This document shows, piece by piece, positions 20,485 through 29,642 of a DNA stretch of 29,642 nt. Source of the stretch: a virus; IMG/VR virus record IMGVR_UViG_3300046170_000145, positions 1-29,642 of that record. One strand, written 5' to 3'. How positions within the stretch are numbered: position 1 is the stretch's first letter; every line of letters starts with the position of its first letter. The notes under the pieces are model-generated. The model searched no databases. It saw only the letters and a list, made by a program, of their open reading frames with translations, and was not told the DNA's origin. The position numbers and the translations under genes are program-made.

Positions 20485-22109
20485 CCAAGACGTTCGCATT
20501 TCGATCAAGGCGGTTGATAAAACCAAGGCTGGTTTCTCATCCGTTACGAGAGGATTGAAAAGTGTAGCCGGGGCTATCTTCAGCATGAAAAGTGCCATCG
20601 TTGGCGCTGTAGGTGTTGGGGGTATCGGCCTTCTGGTTCAAAGATCCTTTGCAAGCTACCGACGCGCTATCTAAGACGGCGATCAGGTTAAACACTACGA
20701 CCGAAGCCCTAAGCAAGCTGCACTTCGCGGCAGAGCTAAGCGGCGTTTCCACCGAAACCATGAACATGGCGATGCAGCGGTTCACTAGAAGAACTGCCGA
20801 GGCTGCGCGTGGTACAGGTGAAGCCCGTGGCGCGTTGCGTGAACTGAACCTAAACGCTGCTGATCTTGCAAAGCTTCCACTAGAAGAACAGATGATCAAG
20901 CTGGCTCAGGCATTCGACGAGAATGTTCCGGCAGTTGACCGTACACGAGTAGCCATGAAGCTATTTGACTCGGAGGGTGTAGCGTTATTGCAGACGCTAG
21001 ATTCTGGTGCTGACGGCTTGCGCGACATGTTCAAAGAAGCCGAAATGCTTGGCCTAGTTATGAGTGATGATGCTGCGCGTGGTGTGGCTCAAGCGAATGA
21101 CGCAATAAGCAGGATGCGGATGACTACCGGCGCGCTGGTAGATCAGTTTGTTGCAGCTTTAGCCCCAGCAATTGAGAGCGGGGTTACAGCGTTCCAAGAG
21201 TATGTCGCGCAATTAGTTAAGACCGAAGGCGGGTTCAAGAATCTAGCCAAAGTGGTTGCGATCAATCTGCTGACGGCGTTTAGGGATGCCTTGCAAGGGG
21301 CTGAAGATTTTGTAAACGGACTCATCGGCGCTATCAACGATTTCAACAAGTTTATTTCAGAAATGATGCCGGCGCTGGAAAGATTCAGGAAGCAAATAGA
21401 AGAAGTCGATATAAGCGGTACGATTAGCGCAATTGATAGCATGATTGGCGTTGTCGGCAAGTTGGGCGAATCAGCCTCATCAACCGGCACCACGTTAACA
21501 GAAGCATTCAACCCTTCGACTATGGAGATTTTTCGGGATGCGGCGGTTGATGCCTTCGACAATATCAGCGAATCAATAGAAAACACTGGCCAGAAAACGC
21601 TAAAGATTACGGCGCAACTAGAAAAGCTGGCAACCAATACAATGAACAACCTGACCGATAGTTTGTTCGATGCGGCGGCTGGTACGGCGAATCTGGCTGT
21701 AGCATTCCGAAAGATGGCAGCAAGTATCGTTGAAGATTTAACCAAGATGCTAATTCGCTATTTAATCGTTGAGCCATTGTTTGCCTCACTTACTGGCGGG
21801 GCATCTACCGCATTAGGCGGTGCCGCTAAGGTTTCTGAGTCAGTTCCCGGAAGGGCTATAGGTGGATCGGTACAAGCTGGAAGCCCTTACATGGTTGGCG
21901 AGCGTGGCCCTGAGATGTTTATACCTAATTCATCGGGGTCGATTGTTCCTAACGATAAGATGGGCGGCGGTATCACTGTTGTGAATAACATTGATGCCAA
22001 GGGCGCTGGCCCTGAAGTCGATATGAAGATCCGGGCAGCTATGCAGCAGACATCGCAGCAGACTATTCTATCCATTCAAGATTTGATGCGTAGAAGGCGC
22101 TTTGTATGA
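20477..22109 (+). CDS. Tape measure protein, frameshifted
   Basis: The 20477..20674 frame and the frame ending 22109 join to ~543 aa if one T is dropped from TTT at 20648-20650, giving LLVQRSLQATDALSKTAIRLNTT. A hydrophobic segment (residues ~38-58, AGAIFSMKSAIVGAVGVGGIG) lies near the start. The body is long helices (ALSKLHFAAELSGVSTE, RFTRRTAEAARGTGEARG). The C-terminus ends with PGRAIGGSVQAGSPYMVGERGPEMFIP, a typical tape-measure end. Lambda-like scaling of about 0.15 nm per residue would give a tail near 80 nm. It is short for a tape measure. The break is homopolymeric, so sequencing error is likely. Confidence 0.88.
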
Positions 22110-22705
22110 CAACTTTTACATTCCCGTCGATAACGCCATCAGCTAGCACGTTTGAGCTAGTTAGCAACACTCGAACCTATCGGTCGCCGCTGACTAACGC
22201 GGTTCAGACTGTAGGTCGCAAGGGTTCGTTATGGCGCGCAGCGTTACAGTTCAACAACCTGACCGGCGCAGACCGCGCTGAGATGCAAGCATTCGTTACG
22301 AAGCTTAACGGCCAAGAGCATAGGTTTACGTTGCATGATCACTCATACACCCTTCGAGGCGCAGGTGGCGGCACGTTAAGAGTAAACGGCGCAAGTCAGT
22401 CTGGATCTAGCTTGGTCTGTGATGGCGCGACTGCCAGTGTTACGAATTACCTTAGAGCAGGGGACTACGTTTCGTTTAGTAATGAACTGCATATGGTTAC
22501 GGCTGACGCTAATTCTGACGGCTCAGGAAATCTGACGCTGTCACTAGCACCGCCTATTAGAAAACAACCTGCCGACGATACAATTATCGACTACACCGCT
22601 CCGGTCAATGGGGTGTTCATGCTCGCCAGCCCAGCATCTTGGAATAACCAACCTGGCATCTTTTCTAGCTTCACCATTGAGGCAATCGAGGATGTTCTAG
22701 CGTGA
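22106..22705 (+). CDS. Distal tail protein-like
   Basis: 199 aa. Beta-rich: TYRSPLTNAVQTVGRKGSLWRAALQFNNLTGADRAEMQAFV then HRFTLHDHSYTLRGAGGG and an ending PGIFSSFTIEAIEDVLA. This pattern is common in marine phages right after the tape measure and behaves like a distal tail/baseplate protein (Dit-like); fold assignment is inferred. It overlaps the tape measure stop (ATGA at 22106) and the next GTG (GTGA), so the genes are co-translated. Forms the ring between tube and tip protein. Confidence 0.7.
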   Translation: MTTFTFPSITPSASTFELVSNTRTYRSPLTNAVQTVGRKGSLWRAALQFNNLTGADRAEMQAFVTKLNGQEHRFTLHDHSYTLRGAGGGTLRVNGASQSGSSLVCDGATASVTNYLRAGDYVSFSNELHMVTADANSDGSGNLTLSLAPPIRKQPADDTIIDYTAPVNGVFMLASPASWNNQPGIFSSFTIEAIEDVLA

Positions 22706-23332
22706 GCAGAGACTTTCCAACAAACGTATCCAATGCGCTGGTTGCTAATCACGTTGCCACGGTTACGTTCATCAAGCTGGAGTTCTCATCAGGTACTTTA
22801 TACCTGCACAACTCAATCGGAACCTACACTTGGGGCGGGCAAGACTGGCTAGGGGTAGGCGATCTGGGTGACATATCCGCCTATTGAAGAAGGCGCAGAA
22901 GTCAGCCCGTACAAGATCACGCTAAGCCTGTCTGCTATCGACGCGACGATCAGTAACGCAGCACTGAACGAAGACTACTACATGCGTCCGGTTACTTTGT
23001 ATATCGGGGCATTGGATAGCGCAGACGATCTACTAGCTGATCCCACAGAAGTGTGGGCTGGCTTCATGGATCAGATGAACGTATCGCTAGGGCATCAGGG
23101 CAGCGATGATATTGCCTTGATCGCTGAAAGCGAGTTGGCGAAGTTCGACCGCGCATCTAATCGACGATTCACCGACGCGCATCAGCAAGAAACTCATTCG
23201 GGTGATCTGTTCTTCGGGTTCTTGAAAGACATTGAAGGCGCGAAGATACAGTGGGGCAGTTCTGGCTCTACTACTGGCGGCACCCCTGATCTTGATACGA
23301 TGCCAAGCAGACCTAGATTTGAAACGCGCTGA
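22702..23332 (+). CDS. DUF2163-like baseplate hub protein, frameshifted
   Basis: Starting at GTG 22702, SRDFPTNVSNALVANHVATVTFIKLEF ... TWGGQDWLGVGDLGDISA breaks at CC 22880-22881; dropping a C reads ISAIEEGAEVSPYKITLSLSAID and runs to 23332, ~209 aa. YKITLSLSAIDATISNAAL and VWAGFMDQMN match the DUF2163-type tail tip (hub) proteins found between distal tail proteins and NlpC-like proteins. It links the distal ring and the J-like tip. Homopolymer break, likely an error. It overlaps the next ATG (TGATG). Confidence 0.75.
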
Positions 23333-23700
23333 TGAAGGTTCTGGCCGCGCTCAATAAGTGGCAACGGCGTGAATTCAATTATGGCGACGCTGATTGCTGC
23401 CAATTTGCGGCTTTTATCGTTAAAGAACTGACTGGGCAGGATTACGCTGCCGATTTCCAATATAATACCGAGCAGGAAGCCGACAACATCATCAGTGGTT
23501 GCGGCGACCTGAAGAATTTGATCGTTGCGATTTTGGGCAACCCTTCAGATGAGTTAAAAGATGGCGACCCTTGTTTGATTGATATGCCTATTGTTGGGCA
23601 GATCATGGGCATCAAATTAGGCTCACAAGTCGTTGCTCTAACGCAGAAGGGTTTGATTAGGGTGCAAGATCGTTATTTAGTTTGCGGCTGGAGCGTGTAG
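23332..23700 (+). CDS. NlpC/P60-like fold (DUF6950-like) lacking any His
   Basis: 122 aa. EFNYGDADCCQFAAFIVKELTGQDYAADF is the start of the NlpC/P60-like fold seen in phage tail proteins such as DUF6950, with the usual YGxxDCxxF Cys (C22). Lambda gpK-type relatives help assemble the tip or open the cell wall. However, there is not a single His in the protein, so a normal Cys-His catalytic pair is not possible; it is likely a structural or degenerate version. Position next to the J-like gene matches the gpK/I position. The ATG overlaps the previous stop. Confidence 0.75.
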   Translation: MKVLAALNKWQRREFNYGDADCCQFAAFIVKELTGQDYAADFQYNTEQEADNIISGCGDLKNLIVAILGNPSDELKDGDPCLIDMPIVGQIMGIKLGSQVVALTQKGLIRVQDRYLVCGWSV

Positions 23701-23703
23701 AAA

Positions 23704-26700
23704 ATGCCACAAGTAGTCCCTGCGCTGATTGTAAAAATCGGAGTCGCTTTAGAGATGATCGGCACCGCCGTGACTTTAGGTGCGGCCACTGGTGTTACAG
23801 CAATCGTCGCGGGAACCGCTGCTGTTATTGGTGGCGCGAGATTAGTTACCGCTAATGCAATGCCTGATCTCACGACAGCGATTGGTGATAACGCATCGAA
23901 TCGGCAAGCCACCGTCAGAAGCACCACAGAACCGCAAAAGCTAATCTATGGCCAAGCTTTAGTATCCGGCCCGATAACCTTTGTGGGTGTAGCGGGTACT
24001 GATAACCGCGACCTATACCATCAGATCGCGCTGGCTGGGCATGAAATACATAGCATCACCGACATCTATTTTGATGACCAAGTGATAACAAACGCATCTA
24101 TCGGCGGCGGGGCTGCAACAGGCGGCAACGTAACAACCGGCGACTTCGGCCCATTAGCCAGCACAACAATTTGTAAGATAAACAAGCACTTAGGAACATC
24201 GACCCAAGCCGCAGACTCGGATCTTGTTTCTGCGTTTACTGAGTACACCAGTTCGCATCAAGGTAAGGGCGTTGCTAATATCGTGACCAAGTGGACGCTG
24301 ACCGATGAGTCGCAGTCTGTTTGGGACAAGAAAAAGCCCAACAATATAAAAGCCCTAGTTAAAGGCAAAAAAGACATCTACGACCCGCGCCTTGATACAT
24401 CTGCGGGTGCTAATCCTACTGATTCGAGTTATCAGGCATGGACTGACAACCCTGCGCTGTGCATAGCTGATTACTTGATGAGTTCGACCTTCGGGTTAGG
24501 TATCGCTGCGGCAAAGATTGATTGGGATGCGGTAGTCACTGCGGCGAATGCTTGTGATGTAAGTGTATCAATCCCCGGCTCGACTACTGAAAAACGTTTC
24601 ACGTGTAACGGTGTAATTTTTGGCACCGATCAACATCGTCAAAATATCGACAAGATACTTAGCGCGATGAACGGCAACCTGACCTACACATCAGGCAAAT
24701 ACACCATCAGAGCGGGCGTATACGCGGCTCCTAGCGAGTCTTTAGACGAGGATGACCTAGCGGGTGCGGTAATCGTAAAAACGTCTGTAGAGCGTTCACA
24801 GCGGTTTAACAAGATCACAGGGATGTACATATCACCGGCTGATAATCACAAGTCGGTCGAGTTCCCTGCGGTACAACTGACTGCGGCACTGCAAAGAGAT
24901 AACAACGAGACACTAGAGCGCAACATCAGCTTGCCGATGACTAATACCAGCTATATGGCGCAGCGTATTGCGAACGAGTTGGTGCAGTTAAGTGACCAGC
25001 AGAAGGTCATCACGTTCCCATGCAATTTGTCTGGGTTGCGTGTAGCTGTGGGTGATCGTGTAAGCATTACCCTTAGCGATTTGGGATATTCCAACAAAGT
25101 ATTCCGTTGCGTCGGCTGGTCATTCTCGGAGTCAAACGCAAGCGGCGTTAACCTGACTTTGATCGAAGATGATTCTGGAAGCTATGCCGATCCTGATGTT
25201 TCTGCATACTCAACAATCAGCGCAACTGGTGTAATCACGGCAGGGTTTCCGGGCGTACCAGATCCAAGCAACTTAACCGCGACTGCTGGCCTTAAAAACA
25301 TTGAGTTGAACTGGACGAATCCAACCGAGACTAGCTTATTCACTGAGATTGTGATTTATGCGTCACCGGATTCTAGTTGGTCGAACAAGGTTGAGATTGG
25401 TCGCACTAGAGGCACCCAGTTTATACACGATGCGTCGAATGCTGCCGATGCTATTAGTCCGGGTGACACTAGATTCTATTGGATTCGCGCATTAGCCTAC
25501 GGCGCCGGTAGTGGCGCGGGCGTGGAGTCGGACAGACAGCCCGACAATGATACCAGCACGATTAGTGCCACGGCTGGGGCCAATGACCCCAATTATACGG
25601 ATGTCGTTAACAACGTCCCCGCGCAAGAAGCACCGTCGGGTCTAACACTGACTGAAACCACTGTATTAGGTAACGATGGTTCGGTTTTGCCAGCGATTCG
25701 GGTGTCATGGACTGCGCCCACCGCAAACACTTATGTCAGCCACTACGACGTTGAATTCAAGAGAACGTCACAAGGCGAGATCGACTACGGGCAAGTCACC
25801 GACTCATACACGGCCACCATCGACTACGGTTCTGTTGCTACGGCTACGACCGTTGAATTGAACTATGGCGGCGTTAACGAGGCCATCAGTGGAGCGGGTA
25901 CAGCATTCTCATCGGTCAACGTCCACGGCGTTTCGACTGTCATTTCGGGGATGCAAGAGCTAGAAGAATTCACCGTTCGAGTGAAAGCGGTCACGGTTGT
26001 AGGTACAACGTCAGGAACCATAACCGGCACGATCACCTTGCAGGGCGATCAGACTGCGCCGGGTATACCGGGATCAATTACCGCCACTGGCGGCATTCAG
26101 CAAATCAAGCTGAACTGGGACAACCCAAGCGATTCAGATTTAGCTTATGTCGAGATCTACGAAAACGACACCGACAACCGCGCCACATCTTCGCTGATTG
26201 TTCAGACCAGAGCAGACCAGCATACGGTTTCGGGCTTAGGTAACGCAGTCACTAAATACTACTGGCTGAGAAGCGCAGACCGATCCGGTAACGTTTCTGG
26301 GTTCAGCGCGTCTGTAAACGCGACCACGCAAAAGGTCGCAATGAATGACTTGGCGCAAGACGTTCTCGATGAATTTGCTGCTGGTGATGCGTTTGGTATA
26401 GAGCCGGTGGGTACTTTGTCCGGCGTTACAGGTTCGCACGTTGGTCAGATTAAGTTCTTAACCACAACCAACACCTTATACGTTTGGACGGGTTCGGCGT
26501 GGTCAACTGATCTGTTCACGGCATCGGAAGTAGACCCCGGTTCGATTACTGCGGCATCTTTTGCTAGTGGTGTCGAGCCAATCTCAGCGGTTACTAGCTT
26601 GCCGTCACCTTCGGGATACACTGGCCCGAATATCGTATTTCTGACCACTGACAAAAAACTGTACAGGTACGACAGCTCGGTTCCTGAGTTTACTACTCTG

Positions 26701-28319
26701 ATCAACGCCAGTGATTTGACTGGCACGTTTGATAGCGACCAGTTCCCTAACAGTCTGCGACCCGTTGAGGTTTTGGGGGCGTTACCAACTACTGGCAACA
26801 CTCAAGGCCGGACGGTACTTCTTACAACTGACAACAAGCTGTACAGGTACACGGGGAACATCATTCACCACGGCCATATCTGCGGCTGATCTCAGCGACC
26901 AGCTAAACGTCGCCACGCAGGTGGTCGGTGAATTGCCTGTATCGAATGCGAATGCAGGTCTGAGAAATAGTGGTATCACTATCAACGCAGACGGGTCACT
27001 GAGCGGGGCCGGTGCAGGTAATGTAACCCTTTCTGGTATAGGGGCTGGCGCACTAGCAGCGCAGAATACGGTAAACCTAGCAACTCAAGTTGCCGGTGAA
27101 CTGTCAGCAGCTTACGCAGCGGCAGGTCTGAAGAATTCCAACGTCACGATCAACGCGGATGGTACGTTAGGCGGCGCTGGTGCTGGGCAGGTTTCTCTAA
27201 GCGGTATCGGAGCGGGTGCGCTTGCATCGCTCAACAGCATCACCGCAACCGAGATAACCGACGGGTCAATCACCACACCTAAGATCGCAGCGGGTCAGAT
27301 TACAGCGGCCAAATTGAACGCCTCAGAGGTCTTTGCTGACTCGGTAGTAGCGTCCAACATCGCAGCCAATTCGGTCACAGCGGCCAATATCAAGTCTGTG
27401 CTGGTGTCTACTGACAAACTGGTCGCGGATCAGATTGCAGCAAATACAATTACTGCTGACCTTATCGCAAGCCGGACTATTTTGGCCGGTAACATCGTTG
27501 CTGACACTTTGACCGGCAATGAGATTTTGGCGAATTCGGTAAATGCTGACCGCCTAGTTGCGAACAGTATCACCGCCGGAAAGATTGCAGCCGGAACCAT
27601 AACCGCAACTGAGATATCAACTGGCACGTTGACCGCAAACAAACTCAACGTTTCTGAGATTTTCGGAGATTCGGCGGTAATTGGTGCGATTCAAGCATCA
27701 TCCATCACAACGGCGGCGGTTGTTGCTGCTATTGGTACGTTTGAATTCATCCAGTCGGATAACATCCAGTCGAATGCGATAACAGCGGGCAAGCTGGCTG
27801 CGTCTGATGTTGTAACGTCAAGCGCACAAATATCTGACGGCATCATCACTAACGCCAAAATCGGCAACACGATACAATCGTCAAACTACTCAGCGGGTTC
27901 TGCTGGCTGGATTATTAACAAGAATGGCGATGCTGAATTCAACGGCGTTGTCCTAAGTCGGAACCTAATTGTTGCGAGCGGTACTTATTACCCAAGCGAC
28001 CAAACAACTACATTCTCTGGCGACATAGATACGCTGGCGACGTTCTTTGTTGAAGGGCGTTTACTCGGCTGGCTTTACCGCGTGGGGCGGATCAAACTCC
28101 ACGCTACTTTGTAACGTCGAGATGGGCGGCAGCTTCTACACCAACGTTGGCTATCAAACCACTTCGATGCTGGGGCCAGTCGCTACCATTTTACCTTTGA
28201 CCAAGTTCCAAGGTACGCAAGGCTTTACTCTAAAAATTGAGATGGTCGGCAGACACGTTGCGGGCTGGGGTTCGCCTAGCGACCTAACGTTAAGCTGGAA
28301 AATCTACAAGGTAACGTAA
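23704..28319 (+). CDS. J-like tail tip / host-specificity protein, two frameshifts
   Basis: Frames 23704..26889, the middle frame to 28114 and the last frame to 28319 join to ~1537 aa if one G is dropped from GGGG (26853-26856) and one from GGG (28055-28057). First join: KLYRYTGTSFTTAISAADL; second: FFVEGVYSAGFTAWGG. Residues ~60-510 form the J-like tip core (KLIYGQALVSGPITFVGV, NPALCIADYLMSS). Residues ~519-875 contain three fibronectin-III-like domains. The last third holds two 56-aa repeats and a helical ITxxKIAAxxIT-type repeat region. The protein sits at the tail tip and reads the host receptor. Both breaks are in G runs. 36 bases after DUF6950-like stop, with weak spacing. Confidence 0.9.
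26906..27241 (+). repeat. Two tandem 168-nt coding repeats in the J-like gene
   Basis: Units 26906-27073 and 27074-27241 each encode 56 aa: NVATQVVGELPVSNANAGLRN... and NLATQVAGELSAAYAAAGLKN..., both ending SGIGAGALAxxN(T/S)(V/I). They share INADGxLxGAGAG and are exactly equal length. They are likely a duplicated shaft domain that could expand or shrink by recombination. Confidence 0.85.
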
Positions 28320-28474
28320 TGACGTTAATTGATGGCTACGAAAACGAGTCGGGTATTTTTCTGCACTACACGATGGTTGATGGTGAACGTGCAATAATAG
28401 ACATTAAATTCTACCCGCCCGATGATCCTGAATTCGCATGGGCATTAGAACAACTGAGAAACTTAGAGGGCTGA
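28319..28474 (+). CDS. Unknown 51-aa protein between J and fibre
   Basis: ATG 28319 overlaps the stop of the J gene (TAATG). Sequence: MTLIDGYENESGIFLHYTMVDG then ERAIIDIKFYPPDDPEFAWALEQL, ending RNLEG. It looks like a small alpha-beta fold. It has no signal peptide or membrane segment. Its position between the tip and the fibre suggests a fibre chaperone or adaptor. Family unknown. Confidence 0.6.
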   Translation: MTLIDGYENESGIFLHYTMVDGERAIIDIKFYPPDDPEFAWALEQLRNLEG

Positions 28475-28475
28475 G

Positions 28476-29642
28476 ATGGCAACACAACTACAAATCAGAA
28501 GAGGCACCAGCACTCAGGTTGCCGCATTTACCGGGGCTGAAGGTGAAATCGTTGTAAACACCACCAACGATTCGGTACACGTTAACGATGGTTCAACTGC
28601 TGGCGGCTTTGAGTTGGCCCGCGCCGACTTCAATAACATTTCGGCCAGTGCGACCCTAACCATCGGGACGCTGAATACCACGAACCTTGACTTAACAAAT
28701 CTTGAAGTCACGAACATAAAAGCCAAAGATGGCACCGCTGCGGGGTCGATTGCTGACTCAACCGGCGTAGTGACTTTAATTAGCTCATCACTGACAACTG
28801 CTGACATCACCACGCTGAAGATTGGCGGCACCACAGTAACCAGCACCGCCGCTGAGTTAAACATCTTAGACGGCGTTACCTCTACCGCTGCCGAGCTAAA
28901 CATCCTAGACGGTGTGACGGCTACCACTGCTGAACTTAACTATGTGGACGGCGTAACTTCTGCCATACAGACCCAGATAGACGCTAAGGCACCTATTGCT
29001 AATCCAACGTTCACCGGCAGCGTGACTACTGATGTTAGCGAAGGATCAGCGAACTCGTTAAACACTCAGATTTCGATGAAACATCAAAGCGGCAGCACTG
29101 GCTATCATTTGAAGACCATACGATCTGCATCAAGCGATGAGCCAGATGGTTTAGCTTTTGTAGAAAACACAAGTGAGCGTATGAGAATCCGTGGCGGTAA
29201 CGTGGGCATCGGCACCTCTACAACTACGGGTAATAGCGGTCACTCAAATATATTTTTGGGCGGCACTGCGAACATCTATGCTGATTCAGCGGCAACTGCT
29301 GATGCTTCATTAAGCATTAGTCAAAATGCCTTTGTGGATTCTGATGGCTCATGGGAATACAGAGTTACAGACGAAGCTACCAACTATTATCAAAACGCTG
29401 GTAATCATGTCTGGCGTAACGCCGCATCGGGAACTGCTGGTACTGACATTTCTTGGCAGGAGGCCATGCGCATCAGCAGCGGCGGCGACCTTATCCTTGC
29501 TGCCAATGCCACCGGTGCGGCATTAATCAAAGGCGTATCAGGAGACCAAACAGATAGAAATACGGGAGGTTATCCGCAATACACTTTTGTTGGTAATGAA
29601 GGCACAGGCATAAGACGAGCGTCAGCAAATGTTTTAGCGTTT
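28476..29642 (+). CDS. Tail fibre, N-terminal part (runs off window edge)
   Basis: 389 codons, open to the right edge and joining 1..1008 in phase. MATQLQIRRGTSTQVAAFTGAEGEIVVNT is the usual start of tail fibre proteins that attach to the tip (QIRRGT motif). It is followed by triple SxTAAELNxLDGV repeats (28839-28955), then APIANPTFTGS and receptor-distal RxxSxGxLxxG type repeats (ERMRIRGGNVGIGTST, EAMRISSGGDLIL). With the C-terminal part it makes a 724-aa S74 fibre. GAGATGG start directly follows the previous gene. Confidence 0.9.
   Translation, partial: MATQLQIRRGTSTQVAAFTGAEGEIVVNTTNDSVHVNDGSTAGGFELARADFNNISASATLTIGTLNTTNLDLTNLEVTNIKAKDGTAAGSIADSTGVVTLISSSLTTADITTLKIGGTTVTSTAAELNILDGVTSTAAELNILDGVTATTAELNYVDGVTSAIQTQIDAKAPIANPTFTGSVTTDVSEGSANSLNTQISMKHQSGSTGYHLKTIRSASSDEPDGLAFVENTSERMRIRGGNVGIGTSTTTGNSGHSNIFLGGTANIYADSAATADASLSISQNAFVDSDGSWEYRVTDEATNYYQNAGNHVWRNAASGTAGTDISWQEAMRISSGGDLILAANATGAALIKGVSGDQTDRNTGGYPQYTFVGNEGTGIRRASANVLAF
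28839..28955 (+). repeat. Three tandem 39-nt repeats in the tail fibre
   Basis: Units at 28839, 28878 and 28917 encode TSTAAELNILDGV, TSTAAELNILDGV and TATTAELNYVDGV. This 13-residue repeat is very common in marine phage fibres and probably gives a trimeric shaft. The third copy has diverged, indicating older duplication. Confidence 0.9.

Noticed and set aside
21143-21745. 200-aa ORF on the minus strand inside the tape measure gene
   Set aside because: It is antisense to a well-supported tape measure gene in the usual shadow frame, has low-complexity Ser/Ala/Leu composition and no ribosome binding site or family pattern.
26853-26856. Programmed frameshift at the GGGG in the J-like gene
   Set aside because: A simple G run lacks a phase-correct slippery heptamer and the downstream frame is simply the rest of the protein; a sequencing indel is far more likely.
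26906-28955. CRISPR-like array, suggested by repeated units
   Set aside because: The repeats are in-frame protein repeats (56 aa and 13 aa) inside tail genes, adjacent without spacers.

Overview
The window looks like the complete genome of a small, tailed, siphovirus-like phage of about 29.6 kb, cut open inside its tail fibre gene. The reading frame that runs off the right edge (28476..29642, exactly 389 codons) continues in phase from base 1 to the stop at 1008. The join also restores a motif that recurs elsewhere in the same fibre, so the contig is probably circular (circularly permuted or terminally redundant). Long non-contractile tail genes (tube protein, G/GT chaperones with a slippery site, short tape measure, J-like tip protein) and no sheath indicate siphovirus morphology. 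Gene content and protein style resemble marine virome phages; a Gram-negative marine host is inference. By eye the GC content is roughly one half. I found no tRNA, integrase, CRISPR array or IS element.

Layout. (1) 12083-17950, plus strand: packaging and head genes, in the order small terminase, TerL, portal, Mu F-like head protein, scaffold and major capsid protein, ending at a strong intrinsic terminator (17968-17995). (2) 18006-28474: a small DUF6321-like protein, head-tail connectors, tail terminator, tail tube, G and G-T chaperones, tape measure, distal tail proteins, an NlpC-like fold protein and a ~1537-aa J-like tip protein. (3) 28476 across the circle join to 1008: S74 self-cleaving tail fibre (~724 aa). 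(4) 1020-3692: small accessory genes, including membrane/coiled-coil proteins, DUF3310-like and DUF6447-like proteins and a virion-decoration-like protein. (5) 5535-3689, minus strand: recombination operon with Rad52-like annealing protein, SSB-like protein and unknowns. (6) 5655-10525, plus strand: Cro/YdaS-like regulator, a 393-nt non-coding gap, then a DEAH-type SF2 helicase, NinG-like nuclease and metallophosphoesterase. (7) 10899-10484, minus strand: HTH protein plus a small exported protein. (8) 11015-12082, plus strand: DUF5675-like protein, 3-TM holin and a membrane coiled-coil protein, leading into the head genes.

Regulation. A 15-bp inverted repeat, TAAAC-N5-GTTTA, lies upstream of the early divergent region (5593), the helicase operon (6219, one mismatch) and the HTH/lysis divergent region (10954). 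This suggests one regulon run by the Cro-like or HTH protein. A four-run G-quadruplex motif and possible structured RNA occupy the 5856-6248 gap.

Quality. At least nine genuine genes are interrupted by single-base indels, nearly all in homopolymer runs (helicase, portal, capsid, tape measure, baseplate protein, J twice, the 2968 gene twice). Restoring one base in each case gives a continuous family-like protein, so these are almost certainly sequencing errors. The one frameshift that looks genuinely programmed is the A AAA AAC site at 20335. No polymerase, primase or replication initiator was recognised, so replication probably depends on the host plus the phage helicase and recombination genes.
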